Under the pieces are notes generated by a model that saw only the letters and a program-made list of their open reading frames with translations, had not been told where the DNA came from and ran no database searches. Shown piece after piece: positions 50,502-61,000 of a DNA stretch of 64,000 bases. The first letter of the stretch is position 1. Every line of letters starts with the position of its first letter. The stretch is taken from contig PZJY01000002.1 in NCBI GenBank assembly GCA_031472005.1, positions 2,666,001 through 2,730,000 of the forward strand, written 5' to 3'. A program made the position numbers and the translations under genes. The DNA is from Tetracladium setigerum. Taxonomy: Eukaryota; Ascomycota; Leotiomycetes; Helotiales.

Positions 50502-52390
50502 GTATATTATGGTGCTCGTGAGTGCTGTCGCCACGGCAGGTCTTTTGTGTTTGATGTTCTCTCGGCGTATGTCCTTGTGCTCCAAGTTGCGTTGCTGCCA
50601 AGAGGGTGTTGGTTGCGATCGAGGTATCGTAGTCGTATGATTGTGTTTATGATTCGTGGATGGGAATAGAGCTTTCAATGAACTCAGGTCGAAAAATGTT
50701 ATCTGTTGATGAACTTGCGGGTTAGTTGCCAGAGGAGTTCAAATAACTGCATTGTGGTGGAAGAGGCTGCGTTTTGGTAATGTTGAAATGGCACTCAGGT
50801 CATTGCCACAGTCTTCTAGTGCCTGGTGTGACGATTATTGGGAGGACGGCGTTGCTATTTCGAGGTTTGCACTTGACTACGATCAAGGTATCACAGAGCT
50901 GCTGTTGATGCTTGGCTAGTGGGAGCAGGCTCGTGTGGTTGGGAGTGAAGGTGGCGGGGAGATGAAGAGGGAATCGTGACCTCGTCGTAGATGGCTTTTT
51001 TGGGTTTTGGAGTCGCGAATGGAGTCTGAGAAAAGAGTTTCTGGGAGCACTACTGACGCCGAGGTGCAGGAGCAGGAGGAGAAAGGGGGAGGAGGCACGT
51101 GGTCGCGGACCTGGTTCGGCTAGCTGAATAGGCAAATATCAGACAGAGCAAGTGACTCTCTTTGTCGTTTGTTTGAGACGAATCTTTTATCGAGGTGTTC
51201 CGAGGAGAAGAGGCGTTTGTTTTTGTTTTTGGTGTTCTCGGAAGTTTGTTTTTTGTAGGATGGGGGGAGAGAGAGAGATAGAGAGTGAGAGAGAGGAGGT
51301 CGGGGAGTTCCAGCTTCCCCAGAATAAATGCTGTCCGGACAATAGCAGCAGGTGCAGCGTTTTGTGATAAGGATCTTCTTGCAGGTCGTCTGGCTTTCGA
51401 CCTGCCTCCTGGGTGGTCCCCTTCTAATATCTCACCGTAGCGTGGAAATGCCACGCAAAAGGACCCTCTTTCCTCCCTCCCTTGAATCCCTTCCATGGGC
51501 TCCAACTTTCTAAAAAAGAAGAAATATGGGCCCGGGAGCTCTTCCACCCATGCCGGGTCTTGTCCTAGTCCTGGTCTTTTCAAAATGTGGTCTGAGTAAT
51601 CTTGAAAGGCCTAGAATTTCGTTGTGACGGACCCAGTTGACTGGTAGCCGAGAGAAGCCATTTGCGATTGTTTACTTTCTCGCCGGCATCACGAGGGACT
51701 TGGACATGCACTTCTACTGCACAAGCAAGCAAATCGCCGTTATTGAACTCTTTCCCCGCCATCTTTAACCGCCCCTGAACGGTATTCTGACGGAGAAATC
51801 TTCAAATCGAGGAATGACGATCATCACGAGTTCTCTTTGGTACCTATGGATGGCTGTGGTCCTTCATCTACTTGTGCCAAGCTGCGCCAATTGCTCTCCG
51901 CACAACACGAAGTACCAATCAATACTTTCCTTAGTTGCCGTCTATCCAAGAATTAGTGTCGTCTCTGTCTCTCATGAGTCTCTTCTCGCCGGTTTTCCAT
52001 TATCATTATTCTCTTTGTGTGTCTAGCTCTGTCCTCGTTACCGCTCCATTGCATTCACCCCCTCTTGGCCCCCTCTCATCCATCAAGCTGACGGGGAATA
52101 TCTCACCTCTCCATCACCAAATATCCAACCAACCAACACACTCACAAACACCCACAAACATACACTCTCCCTCCACCTTTAACCCAATCCAGGCAACCAG
52201 CGTCGAAACTTCCAAACCCCCTCCCCTTACCTACCTACCAACCTACCTTACTAACACACCCAAGAAACCCAGCCAAAACGCATCCAAGAAGGAAAAGCTT
52301 ACACCCTCCCGACCAAGCAAAATTAGCCAACACCAACCCTCCACCATGCCTCTTGGCTGCGATAATCCAGCTGAAACCGACATTTCCTAG

Positions 52391-52440
52391 GATTGCTTGG
52401 GATTGCTTGGGACTTCTTGGGTGGTCTTGGTGGCCTTGGT
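52391..52440 (+). repeat. Degenerate 10-bp tandem repeat
   Basis: Five consecutive units share CTTGG at or near their 3' end: GATTGCTTGG twice, then GACTTCTTGG, GTGGTCTTGG and TGGCCTTGG. The first four keep an exact 10-base period. Function unknown. Confidence 0.75.
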
Positions 52441-52618
52441 ATTCAAAGGACCACGGCCCATCTTCCGACTTGGAGACACTAAAAATCGGTGTGAGGTGCC
52501 GAGACGTAGAGTGATAGCAGCATAAGGTGCTTACTTACTCGTTACCTACTAATCACAACTTGCCAATGTACACGTCAAGAACAAGCGTACAAGCAAAAAG
52601 TGTACGTACGTATGTATG

Positions 52619-52722
52619 CACACTTCAACCGGTCTTGGAAAGGAAAAATACAGCCTCGGAGTGAGAGAATAATGAGGGGGAGAACAAGAACAAGAAAATG
52701 GAAGGTCTCGATCCGAAAAGGA
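52619..52722 (+). repeat. Diverged dispersed repeat, copy 1
   Basis: This segment, starting CACACTTCAACCGG, aligns by eye with 54729-54830. Both have the same order of blocks (CTTG, AAAG, GAGGG, AACAAGA-like, TGGA.GGT, ATCCGAA) with substitutions and small gaps. No ORF is shared. Confidence 0.6.
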
Positions 52723-52889
52723 ACTATATCCCTATTTGTAACGTCACATAACAGAGGATAAACTACTGGCAGAGCAGAAGATTATAGTGATTTTGGGAGT
52801 AAATAATGATATCCTATAACAAAGACTTTCGGTATGGAGGAAAGAAGAAATTGCCGATCAAGAAGTGGTCGGGGTCGGATAATTATAAG

Positions 52890-52911
52890 TTGTACACTCC
52901 GAAGTGTACAA
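52890..52911. repeat. Perfect 9-bp inverted repeat with 4-nt loop
   Basis: TTGTACACT and AGTGTACAA flank the loop CCGA, giving an exact 9-bp stem. It could form a hairpin in RNA or be a binding site for a dimeric protein; nothing adjacent indicates which. Confidence 0.8.
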
Positions 52912-54728
52912 ATCCGTCGCCAGTCTTCATACCAAGGCCTCTGAACAGGAGCAGGCGGAAGCCAAAAATAAGGTGCACACCATCCTGATGCCGAACCTAG
53001 GTACTCAGAAACTTTATCCTAACCACTCCAATTCTCTTTGGGGGGTGGTCACATGTTCTACACGCGTTTGAAATGCTTCATGGCCATGACGCCTGTAATG
53101 TGTATTTATTCAAAATTTTATGCTTATAGTTTCATGAAAAAGAGAAATTCTTTCATTGCGTATTGTAATTGTCAGGATAACAATGCTCCAGTCGTACGGA
53201 GTAGAGTAAGAGGACTTGGCATGTTCACTAGCCACATCAGGAGAGAGAGACGCTCTTTTCTGATTCTGTACCTACCTCCTAGGTATCTAGGTACTCAATT
53301 TAAGCTATGTTCAGCATTTCCTATTCTGTGCAGTTGGCCGTACAAACGATGTTGATTTGCCTTTTATCATTGTATGCTCTCAATTCAGCAGACGTCTTAA
53401 ACAGTCAGAATACTCTATGAATGAATCTTTTCTGTTCTCATATAAAGGTTAAAAGGCAGGAAAGCAAGGATAGCAAGGATAGCAAGTAGATCGAATAGTT
53501 TGTGAGATTTATGGTCAAACTAATCGATAATCAGTAGCGAAAGCCCGTTGCTACAACCAATGTTCTGTTGCCAAGATCACATGCGACTCCTGAGCGAGCC
53601 TCTAAACCGACAACCTAAATTCTACCTATGACATCTCTTTTGCAAAATAATGCTCCTCACATCATGTATCTCTCAGTAGGTGGCCCATTTAGTGTCTATG
53701 CCAAACCCAACATTGCATTTCATCCGGCCTGCCGCACCCACCCTACCCGACCACTGAAACCTATTGATCGAACTGCGAATAAGATCATAGCCATCGTCCG
53801 AACCAACATAATACTCGAACACAACCGGATCAGCCCATATAGCGAATTCACAGGTGCCCTTTGTCCTTACCGTGCACCATTTGTTGGCTCCGCACACGCT
53901 CCAAAGCTGGGAGCCAATGTATGCTCCGGCATTTGCGCGAAAGAAGTCCGCAAGGGCTCAACAATCCGACACTCAGAGGGCGCCAATAGATGACTTATTG
54001 ATGAAGCTGTTATCTCCGCAGATGTTTCTCACTCCCGGCGAGCTTAGGCCGAAGCCCTGGCGCTTGTTGACGGAGGTCATAGGCGCTGCTGCTACTGCCG
54101 CGTCAACATCGGTTGATCGTTCCTTCTGCAGCATGTAAAATAGGGTCAGAGTATATTCTATCATCGGCAGCTGCTCAATCCACTGTTGGAGAAGTTGTGA
54201 TACTGAAAGTAGCTTTGATGGCTGAAATCTGGAGGGATACGAAAGCCTCGCTTTAGCCAACATTGACAGTACTTGGAGCTGAGATTGGTTCACGCTTTTG
54301 AATCGACACGCTTGCTGCAAGAGTGGAGGCACCCAAAAGGGAGATGAGTTATATGAGAAGCTTCATGATGATAGGCTTGTCTTTGAAGAAACAAGATAGC
54401 GGGAACAAAGTGTTGATGAAGAGTACTCGAGAATTCTCTTTGACTTCGAACAAACTTGTGCGACCAGTACATAACCTTTTCTTTTACATCGCTCAGCTCA
54501 TAACCTAGTCTGAGAAATATGTCATAGAGTACTTTTCCATGCTTGCAGATATTTGCATAGCAAGGTTAATCGAGTGGATGCAATGTCAATCTCATTATCT
54601 ATACTGAACAAATTCACTTAAGCTGGTGGAGAACAGTCCGGCTTGCTTACTTCATAAGTACGAACAAGTGGATTACAGTAGGCAGAGAGCGGAAGGCAGA
54701 AGGCATACCAACTTCTGGAATTAGGTGT

Positions 54729-54830
54729 GCACACTTCAACCGGCCTTGCAAAGCAATAACAGAACCTTGGAATTGAGGGCGAGGGAAAGACAAGGAAAGT
54801 GGAGGGTGTCAATCCGAAGAACTTGCTTCG
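54729..54830 (+). repeat. Diverged dispersed repeat, copy 2
   Basis: This is the second copy of the element at 52619-52722, about 2.1 kb away in the same orientation, beginning CACACTTCAACCGG. Visual identity is roughly 70 percent with gaps, so the duplication is old or the copies are mutated transposon remnants. Confidence 0.6.
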
Positions 54831-55846
54831 TTCCTTTGGAAAACCACACATTAAATTTTTTTTAAAAGGCAAGTGCCCTCAGACGACTATGCTCGGTGCA
54901 ACGTTTTGGCCTGTTGTTTGGTACGGCTAAAGTAGAGGGGAGAAGAAAGATGCAATCACGTCTTTACGAGAGTCATGGAGATCTTAAGTTGGCAATCAGA
55001 TCTGTCATGCAAGTGTGATTAGCCAGCTATGTCACAATCACACTCACATGCATACATCACTTGAGGTAGAGTAACGTGCAATGCACGCAAAAGGATAAAC
55101 TCGCAGGGAAAAAAAAACCACGCCTCCAATAATCTCCTAATCAGATAACCAGTCGATCCAGATCCAGATCACACCACAGCAAAACTTGGACTGATAGTCG
55201 GACAAAAAAAGCGATCATCGTTCCTTCTTCACGTCCCGTTTACTTCCTGACGGACCGGGACTTCCCTTTCCTTCGCACTAGCGCAGAAGTAGCTACTTGT
55301 ATGTACTATACCTCCACAACCCACTTCCCCCGGACAGCTAAGACGTAACGCACATGCTTTTTTCCTTTTTTCGAACATGATCATGACATGTATGGGCAAT
55401 GGTAAAAAGTCGGTGAGATATTCATTCCTACATACCTAGGTAGATACAGCAACACAAAATATTTCTACTTTTCCCTATCTATTTAGCTTTTCGGCTATAA
55501 GCCATGGCGGTCATGGCGGTGAGGAAGAACGAACCGTTTTTGACCTTTCGTACTCCGTCCTGTACCTAGAGACGGACACACCCGCCCCCATCTTTGGCCC
55601 TAGGTTGGTAAGGTAAGCAGTTCTTGCGGGACTCGTGGAGTGTGAGTATGGGCAACTGGATTGGAGGATGGAAGTGAACCTGATTGGATATGCTTGTCCC
55701 GAGTAGAAAGACTGACTGATGTGGTGTAAGTATATCCGTCATTATCTTTTTTTATATTCCTACAAAAACCCGAACATCATTGTACAATCGAGCCACACGT
55801 ATTTCTTACAGCTAGTAATAACACACATAATCATGTCGGTTGCATC

Positions 55847-57036
55847 TCACCGCCTCTTAAAACTCGTCTTGTTCAAATTAGCTCTCGCGCCTGTTCCCGT
55901 TTTATGAGCCAACTGCCTGCGATCCCACACAACACTCTTTCCCTCAACCACACTAATAATCTCGTCCGCGAATCTTTGCGCAAACATAGTTTTTCCACTT
56001 CCTCGGCCCTGCTTCTTGTCGACGACAGCGAGGATCCATTGCACGGCTTGTCGGCGTCGTTGTTTGATGCCGAGGGGGACGGGAATCTGGAGGGCTGCAC
56101 CTCCTCCTGCAGCGCCTTTTTGGGAGCGTACACGAATGATGGGGGCGACAGAGTCGATGGCGAGGCCGAGGTAGCCAATTGGATCAAGAGGGAGGTGGGT
56201 GGATGGGATGGTGCTAGGGAGGAGGGGGCGAGTAGCGGAAAAGACGGGGGTGGTGATGTGCGTAGGTGGTTTAAAATGAAGGACATATGCTAGATCAAAA
56301 CCACAGTTAACATTGAATTCCATGTATACTTTCCAAAGATGTCAACAGCCAATCTGCGAGGGAGAGCAGAAGAATACATCAACAAGAGACCGAGTGATTT
56401 GACACATACCCTTTGTGCGACACTCTTCTTTCCATCCTTCATGAGCAGATTCGTAATTTGTGTAACCAGCGGATCGTATCTGTGCTTCATATGGTTCTCT
56501 GAAGGTATTGGAAGAACAGGCAGGCCGAATTTATGTCCGACCGTAACAATATCATCGCCATGCCCACCTGCTGCTATATTTTCCATTTGACCCATAGCGA
56601 GGAGACTGGCGAAACTAGTTGAATCCGCCGCATCTGCCTTTGCACCACCGTCGATTTCCTCCTTGATTATTCCAGGAGCTTTATCTTTGCCTTCTTCGGT
56701 ACGTTCAAGGATCTGGGAATAGGGTTACTGGGATGTACAAAAGGGGAATGATATCATTATATATTGCCATTTCACAATATCGGCGACGAAACATACCTCT
56801 TTAACGGGAGTTCCTTGTCCCAAATCTGGTTTCGTTTCTCCAGTCACATCTGCCACCTGTGCTGCCTCTTCACTGACATGTGGCATGGCACCATCCTTCG
56901 AAGTAGGTCCTTTCTCCTCTGCATACGCTCTGCGTGCAACGACCGGTGCAAATCGAGGCTGGCGAGAAGCAATTGATGGCCGCGACCGTAGGGCCAGCGA
57001 TCGGCTCGCGCCATACAAATTCATTCGTGGTGGCAT
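55847..57036 (-). CDS. rsm7: Mitochondrial ribosomal protein S7 (uS7m), frameshifted
   Basis: uS7m binds small-subunit rRNA in the head of the mitochondrial ribosome. Exons 57036-56797, 56712-56410 and 56289-55847. The N-terminus is basic and Ser/Arg-rich (SRSLALRSRPSIASRQPRF), a probable mitochondrial presequence. The S7 domain starts at KFGLPVLPIPSENHMKHRYD and NLLMKDGKKSVAQR and ends with SQKGAAGGGAALQIPVPLG, KQRRRQAVQWIL and GSGKTMFAQRFADEI. Within exon 3 the frame through MSFILNHLRTSPPP must shift to reach ATRPLLPSTIPSTHLPLDP; this occurs at the run 56246-56250 (five C on the coding strand). One more C gives 328 residues and a length divisible by three; as written the product would end out of frame at 55873. 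The first Met (MPPRMNLYG) fits a presequence start. Confidence 0.88.
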
Positions 57037-57796
57037 GTTGATGGTTGTTTGGATTGAGGGGAGAGTTGTGGTGCCGTCATGAAAATTAACATCGACTTGA
57101 TATTGCGGCCTCAATTATGAGGCACCAACATTAGTGACATCGACATTGAAGATCGAGGTGCACGGCAGTAGGGATCTTGAGACTTTACAACGTTCTTCTC
57201 TAGGATTATCAATGTTACGCATCGCCTTCACGGGTACCAGGAAACTGTAATGCCTATGCTAACGTGTGCATCCTGATTGAGTCGATCCTTCTATACTTCG
57301 CGACTCTCACTGTCTTTTTGGCCTCGATGTCTCAGCTGTTCGTCCAATTGATTTTAGAGGCACGCCATTAAAAACAAACAAAATCACATTCAACAATAGT
57401 CTGACAAGCTACCTAACACCACCATCATCGACACACAGGACCGCAAACGAAAACACTTCCCACGATTCTAAAACTTTTCCGTCCCAAATATCTGAGGAAA
57501 AGATCGGAGGGTAGACGAATCGAGAAACAGGTGAATATTCAAACAACAAGAATCAGAGATCTTTCCAGCTCAAGAACGCCCTTCCATATCATACCCCCAA
57601 CAATAACCCCGACACCTGAAGCAAACTCTGTTGCGCCGAACCATGCTTTGCCATATCCCATGGAAAATCCCCTTTATAACTCCGTATCCTACAGGCTGTA
57701 TTCTGGTGCATGTGTTTTGTTGCTGTATGCGCTGAATGTGTGTTCCTCGCTCGCTGTTTCGGGCGATACTGTCTTTCGATTCGAAGGGGAGATGCT
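57037..57796. other. Intergenic region between mrps7 and the small dsRBD-like gene
   Basis: Both neighbours are on the minus strand, so this stretch holds the promoter of mrps7 and the 3' untranslated region of the small gene. No further gene was recognised. Confidence 0.5.
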
Positions 57797-58031
57797 TTAC
57801 CATCCCTTGCGATTGCTGCTGGAATCGAGATGCTTCAAGGCAACCTCGGCGGCGTCTTCTTTCGCATTGTTGACATTTTCGCCGTCGTACCAGAATCGAG
57901 CTGAGATGGCTTGTCCTTGGATTGTGACGACGCTGGACCATGCGGTTCGTCCGCCTACCAGAAAACCAGTCAATTGATCCTGGGGACGTTCAATTGCATG
58001 CGAAAAAAAACTTACCTCGTCTATCAGACAT
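57797..58031 (-). CDS. Small dsRNA-binding-motif-like protein, 57 residues
   Basis: This gene has no long open frame of its own; it appears only when two exons are joined: 58031-58016 (16 bases) and 57954-57797, across a 61-nt intron with GTAAGT donor and GGTAG acceptor. The product MSDRRGGRTAW... contains SSVVTIQGQAISARFWYDG and NAKEDAAEVALKHL, which together match the second beta hairpin and C-terminal helix of a double-stranded RNA-binding motif (the family's AK.EAA..AL signature). The N-terminal helix of the fold is missing or reduced, so RNA binding is uncertain. Splice signals, phase and the compact match make a real gene likely. An alternative first exon is possible. Confidence 0.7.
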
Positions 58032-61000
58032 GATTTGGAAGACAGGAGGATGGAGCTGAGCCTCTCGGCACTTTTCTATTGTGGTCTCAGCGGGGTAGTA
58101 CAGCGGTGAGTGTGGACTGACTGACCTTCAAGCTTCTCTTGCCATGTTGCGACTCCTGAGTTGTAACTCGAATAAGACATGATTGCTGAGGATTTTGACT
58201 AAAGTTGTGAAAGAGGAAAACGAGGCAAGGAAGTGCGAGCTTTGAACTTTAAGAGAGGTGGCAGTAGTAGGAGAATAAGCAAGTTCAGGTTGGGATGGGG
58301 TATGCTTTGCAGAAAACGGCTGGATCGACGGGGTCCCTACACACATATATATATACTCGGTATGGGTTACAGAAATCTCCAATGAGTAACCTGGGAGGTG
58401 TCTGGTGTGGCATCTGTACCAGACATGGAATTCGAGAGACAAATTTGGCCAAAGTCTGGATGGAGGATATCCTTCCCCCATGCCACAAACGGAAGCTAAA
58501 AATGTGGTTTCGGCTTGGTGCAGTATGAATTGAGGTAAAGCCATTGAAAGAAGTAACGTCGATCACCCGTGAAAAAGATAGGGCTTGTGTGCTGTCTCCA
58601 TCAGAAGCATACCAAATTTCTGTACGACGTCCGAGTGACCTCTGCCCGGCATGAGGACAAAAGCAATATGATGGGCCTGACATGAGAACAGCTAGCGAGG
58701 ACGAACGTACTGCAGCGCCAGCACGCGCTTCTTACCCTACATTGCTTGCGACTTGCAGATAGAAGAAGTAATCGTGGGGCAAAGGAAGGGGGGAAAAAGG
58801 GAAAAAGGGATAGTTTGGGCATTCGCGTCAAGAAGTAAGGCGCTGCTTAGTTCAGGGCTGGTTGGGAGACGCGAACTCCAGCAGATTCGAGCCCAATGAG
58901 ATTAGACGTCTCAAGACTTGACATTTGGCCTGCATACACACCATAGTAGGACAAGAACCACGCAGGCCGACCACCGATAGACTTGTGGCAAGTCGTTTTT
59001 TTTTTTGCGCGTTTGGATCTTGAGGATAATTCTCGTTAGAGTACGTCCGTCCGGACTGAGCTCGCTCAGACCTGAATGCTCCTGGTCATCTTTTGCTTTT
59101 GCGGTGAGGAAGTCCAGCAGCAGACCATCATATTACTTTGTTTGCACATCCTAGAATATAATAAAAAAGTATCAACCCACCATCACCTCCACCACACCCC
59201 ACGGATGACGGGAACGAAGCGAAGCCGTGTTGCAGAATAGCCGGTTCCAATGGCCTCCTACCGAGTATACCGAGTCACCAATCATTAGACTTTGATGAGG
59301 AGACGGGGGCCAGTTCCGGGCGCTCTTCAACGGAAGGCGGTGCTGTGCTGTGTTGTACATCCACTATTTCTTGGTGTCGTTCTGTCCAGATCCGAGATTT
59401 CGATCCAGCTGTTGTCGTACAACCCAGCGGGCAATTACTGTTTACAGATTGGATGATTTGAAAGACAGACGTCAAGACAACCGCTGCTCGAGGAAGCTCC
59501 TTGATTTGAGAGATTGGCGTCGACTTCACAGTGGTGGTCCTTGCAGTAGCCAGACCAGACTCTCTCCTGTACGAAGTCTCTCCTGCATCCGCGGGGGAGC
59601 AAGCAGCCTTGCGACTTGCATCCCTTGCTCTGATATACAAGCACTGATCTGAGAGAAATCATGGCGAGCGACGGCGAGCTACGGCCTCACCGCTCTGTAT
59701 TCTGCAGCTTGGACCCGATAGAATGGTTCAGTGGCATATTCGATCCAAGGAGAAAGTCCAGTGGCACGACCCGAGAGGGGGTCTGGTGAGGTACAAGATA
59801 CAAGAATCCGTTGGGAATTGACACTTCTGGTACCTTGTCTCGGGAGAGGCGCCCTCATCGTATGGAATTAATTATTGACCACAAGCAAGAGAGTCGAGAT
59901 CAGGAGGCCGGCATCATCGATCGATATTGGCTGAAGGGCGAGAAGCCAGTCGGATCATCCGCAATATCGAGGCAAGAGCCGAAGATAGCTGATGGATGAC
60001 AAAAGCACGGTGTGTCGTCGTCGCAGATGACGATGAAGTAGCTGTGCGAGATCGATGATACACAACCTTCAGGATACTATTGAAGCCGCCGAAGTGGGGT
60101 GGGACCCTTTTGGAAATGAAAAGAAGTAAGATAGGTAGGTAGGTAGGTATTATTGCAGCATTCTGCGTTGGCGGTTGGCATCGTCGTCGTTCGCACAATA
60201 CTCTCGGACAGTGAGCCAAGTTCAGAAATCGGGACCGCCTCGTTTGTAGACCAGCGCATCAACCAATTCATACAGCATACATAACATTGCATTGATGCCC
60301 AAGAGAATACTGTAAGAATCCCTCCCGCCTTCCCTTCGGAATTTTGAGGGGTCGTGGCTTGCATGTACAATGCAAGCAATCGATCGTATAGAGAAAGAAG
60401 ATCAAGGCGAATTTAACGTGGTGTTGTCAAGACATGAACGGGACCTTCATAGTCCTCGCATAGTGGGGGTTGGGTGGTTGAGAGTACTTGCTGTACGTAG
60501 TTGGTTGTCGGGCAATCATTTCTAGAAAGCCTCCTCCACGTGGATGAGCGCGCAAGTAATCTGCTTGACATTCATTACAGTATTATTGATGAGAGACGGG
60601 AGACAGGTCATTTCCCAGATAAGCTTCACAGGATTTGAGTTTCTGCCGGATCGAACGCTTTTCGGTTTACATTTGCGCAACGGCGATATGACGCTAGTCC
60701 GGGAGACTGCTGGTGATGGGCGTGTTCGCATAGGTTGGGATAATGCCTTTTTCAAACGATCAAAAACCAAAGGAAAAGGGAAAACAAATATAGATGAGCA
60801 GATGAACAATCACCTAAATAACTATGGTGCCAGCACACTTTTCACGCCGAAATTTATGAACAGATTCATGATAGGAAGCTCGGCTCGAAGTCACATCTCA
60901 CGAGCGAAGCGGTTCCAAGCGAGTTCAACTCCTGCGCTCTCAATCATTTAAATTAGCAAAACTAATTGATCTAATCTTAGAAAATACTAATCATCAACTA

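Larger units (their letters stand above)
50502..55846. other. 5.3 kb gene-poor region with repeats
   Basis: The left end is the promoter and leader of the stress-protein gene. No protein family was recognised further on. Structures seen: a purine-rich stretch at about 51262-51298, a 10-bp-period repeat at 52391-52440, a diverged repeat pair (52619-52722 and 54729-54830), a perfect hairpin at 52890-52911 and TACCTAGGTA-type motifs (52995-53003, 55433-55442). The right end is the mrps7 3' side. Confidence 0.5.

Noticed and set aside
57531..57977. 148-codon plus-strand frame over the small dsRBD-like gene
   Set aside because: It overlaps the spliced minus-strand gene, which has splice signals and a recognisable motif; the plus-strand frame has neither.
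58840..58910. tRNA/5S-like stretch (GGTTGGGAGACGCGAACTCC, ATTCGAGCC)
   Set aside because: A 4-bp hairpin with a 7-nt loop forms, but the T33 position, T-arm and acceptor pairing fail, and the resemblance to the 5S 3' half is weak.
59275..59640. 121-codon minus-strand frame
   Set aside because: It has no family resemblance and no splice or codon support, and overlapping frames on the other strand are also open.
2344..60543. CACGTG E-boxes at 2344, 4631, 16077, 29050, 34474, 40127, 42838 and 60538 as a regulon signature
   Set aside because: About 16 occurrences of any 6-mer are expected by chance in 64 kb, so eight is no enrichment, although all those noted are intergenic.
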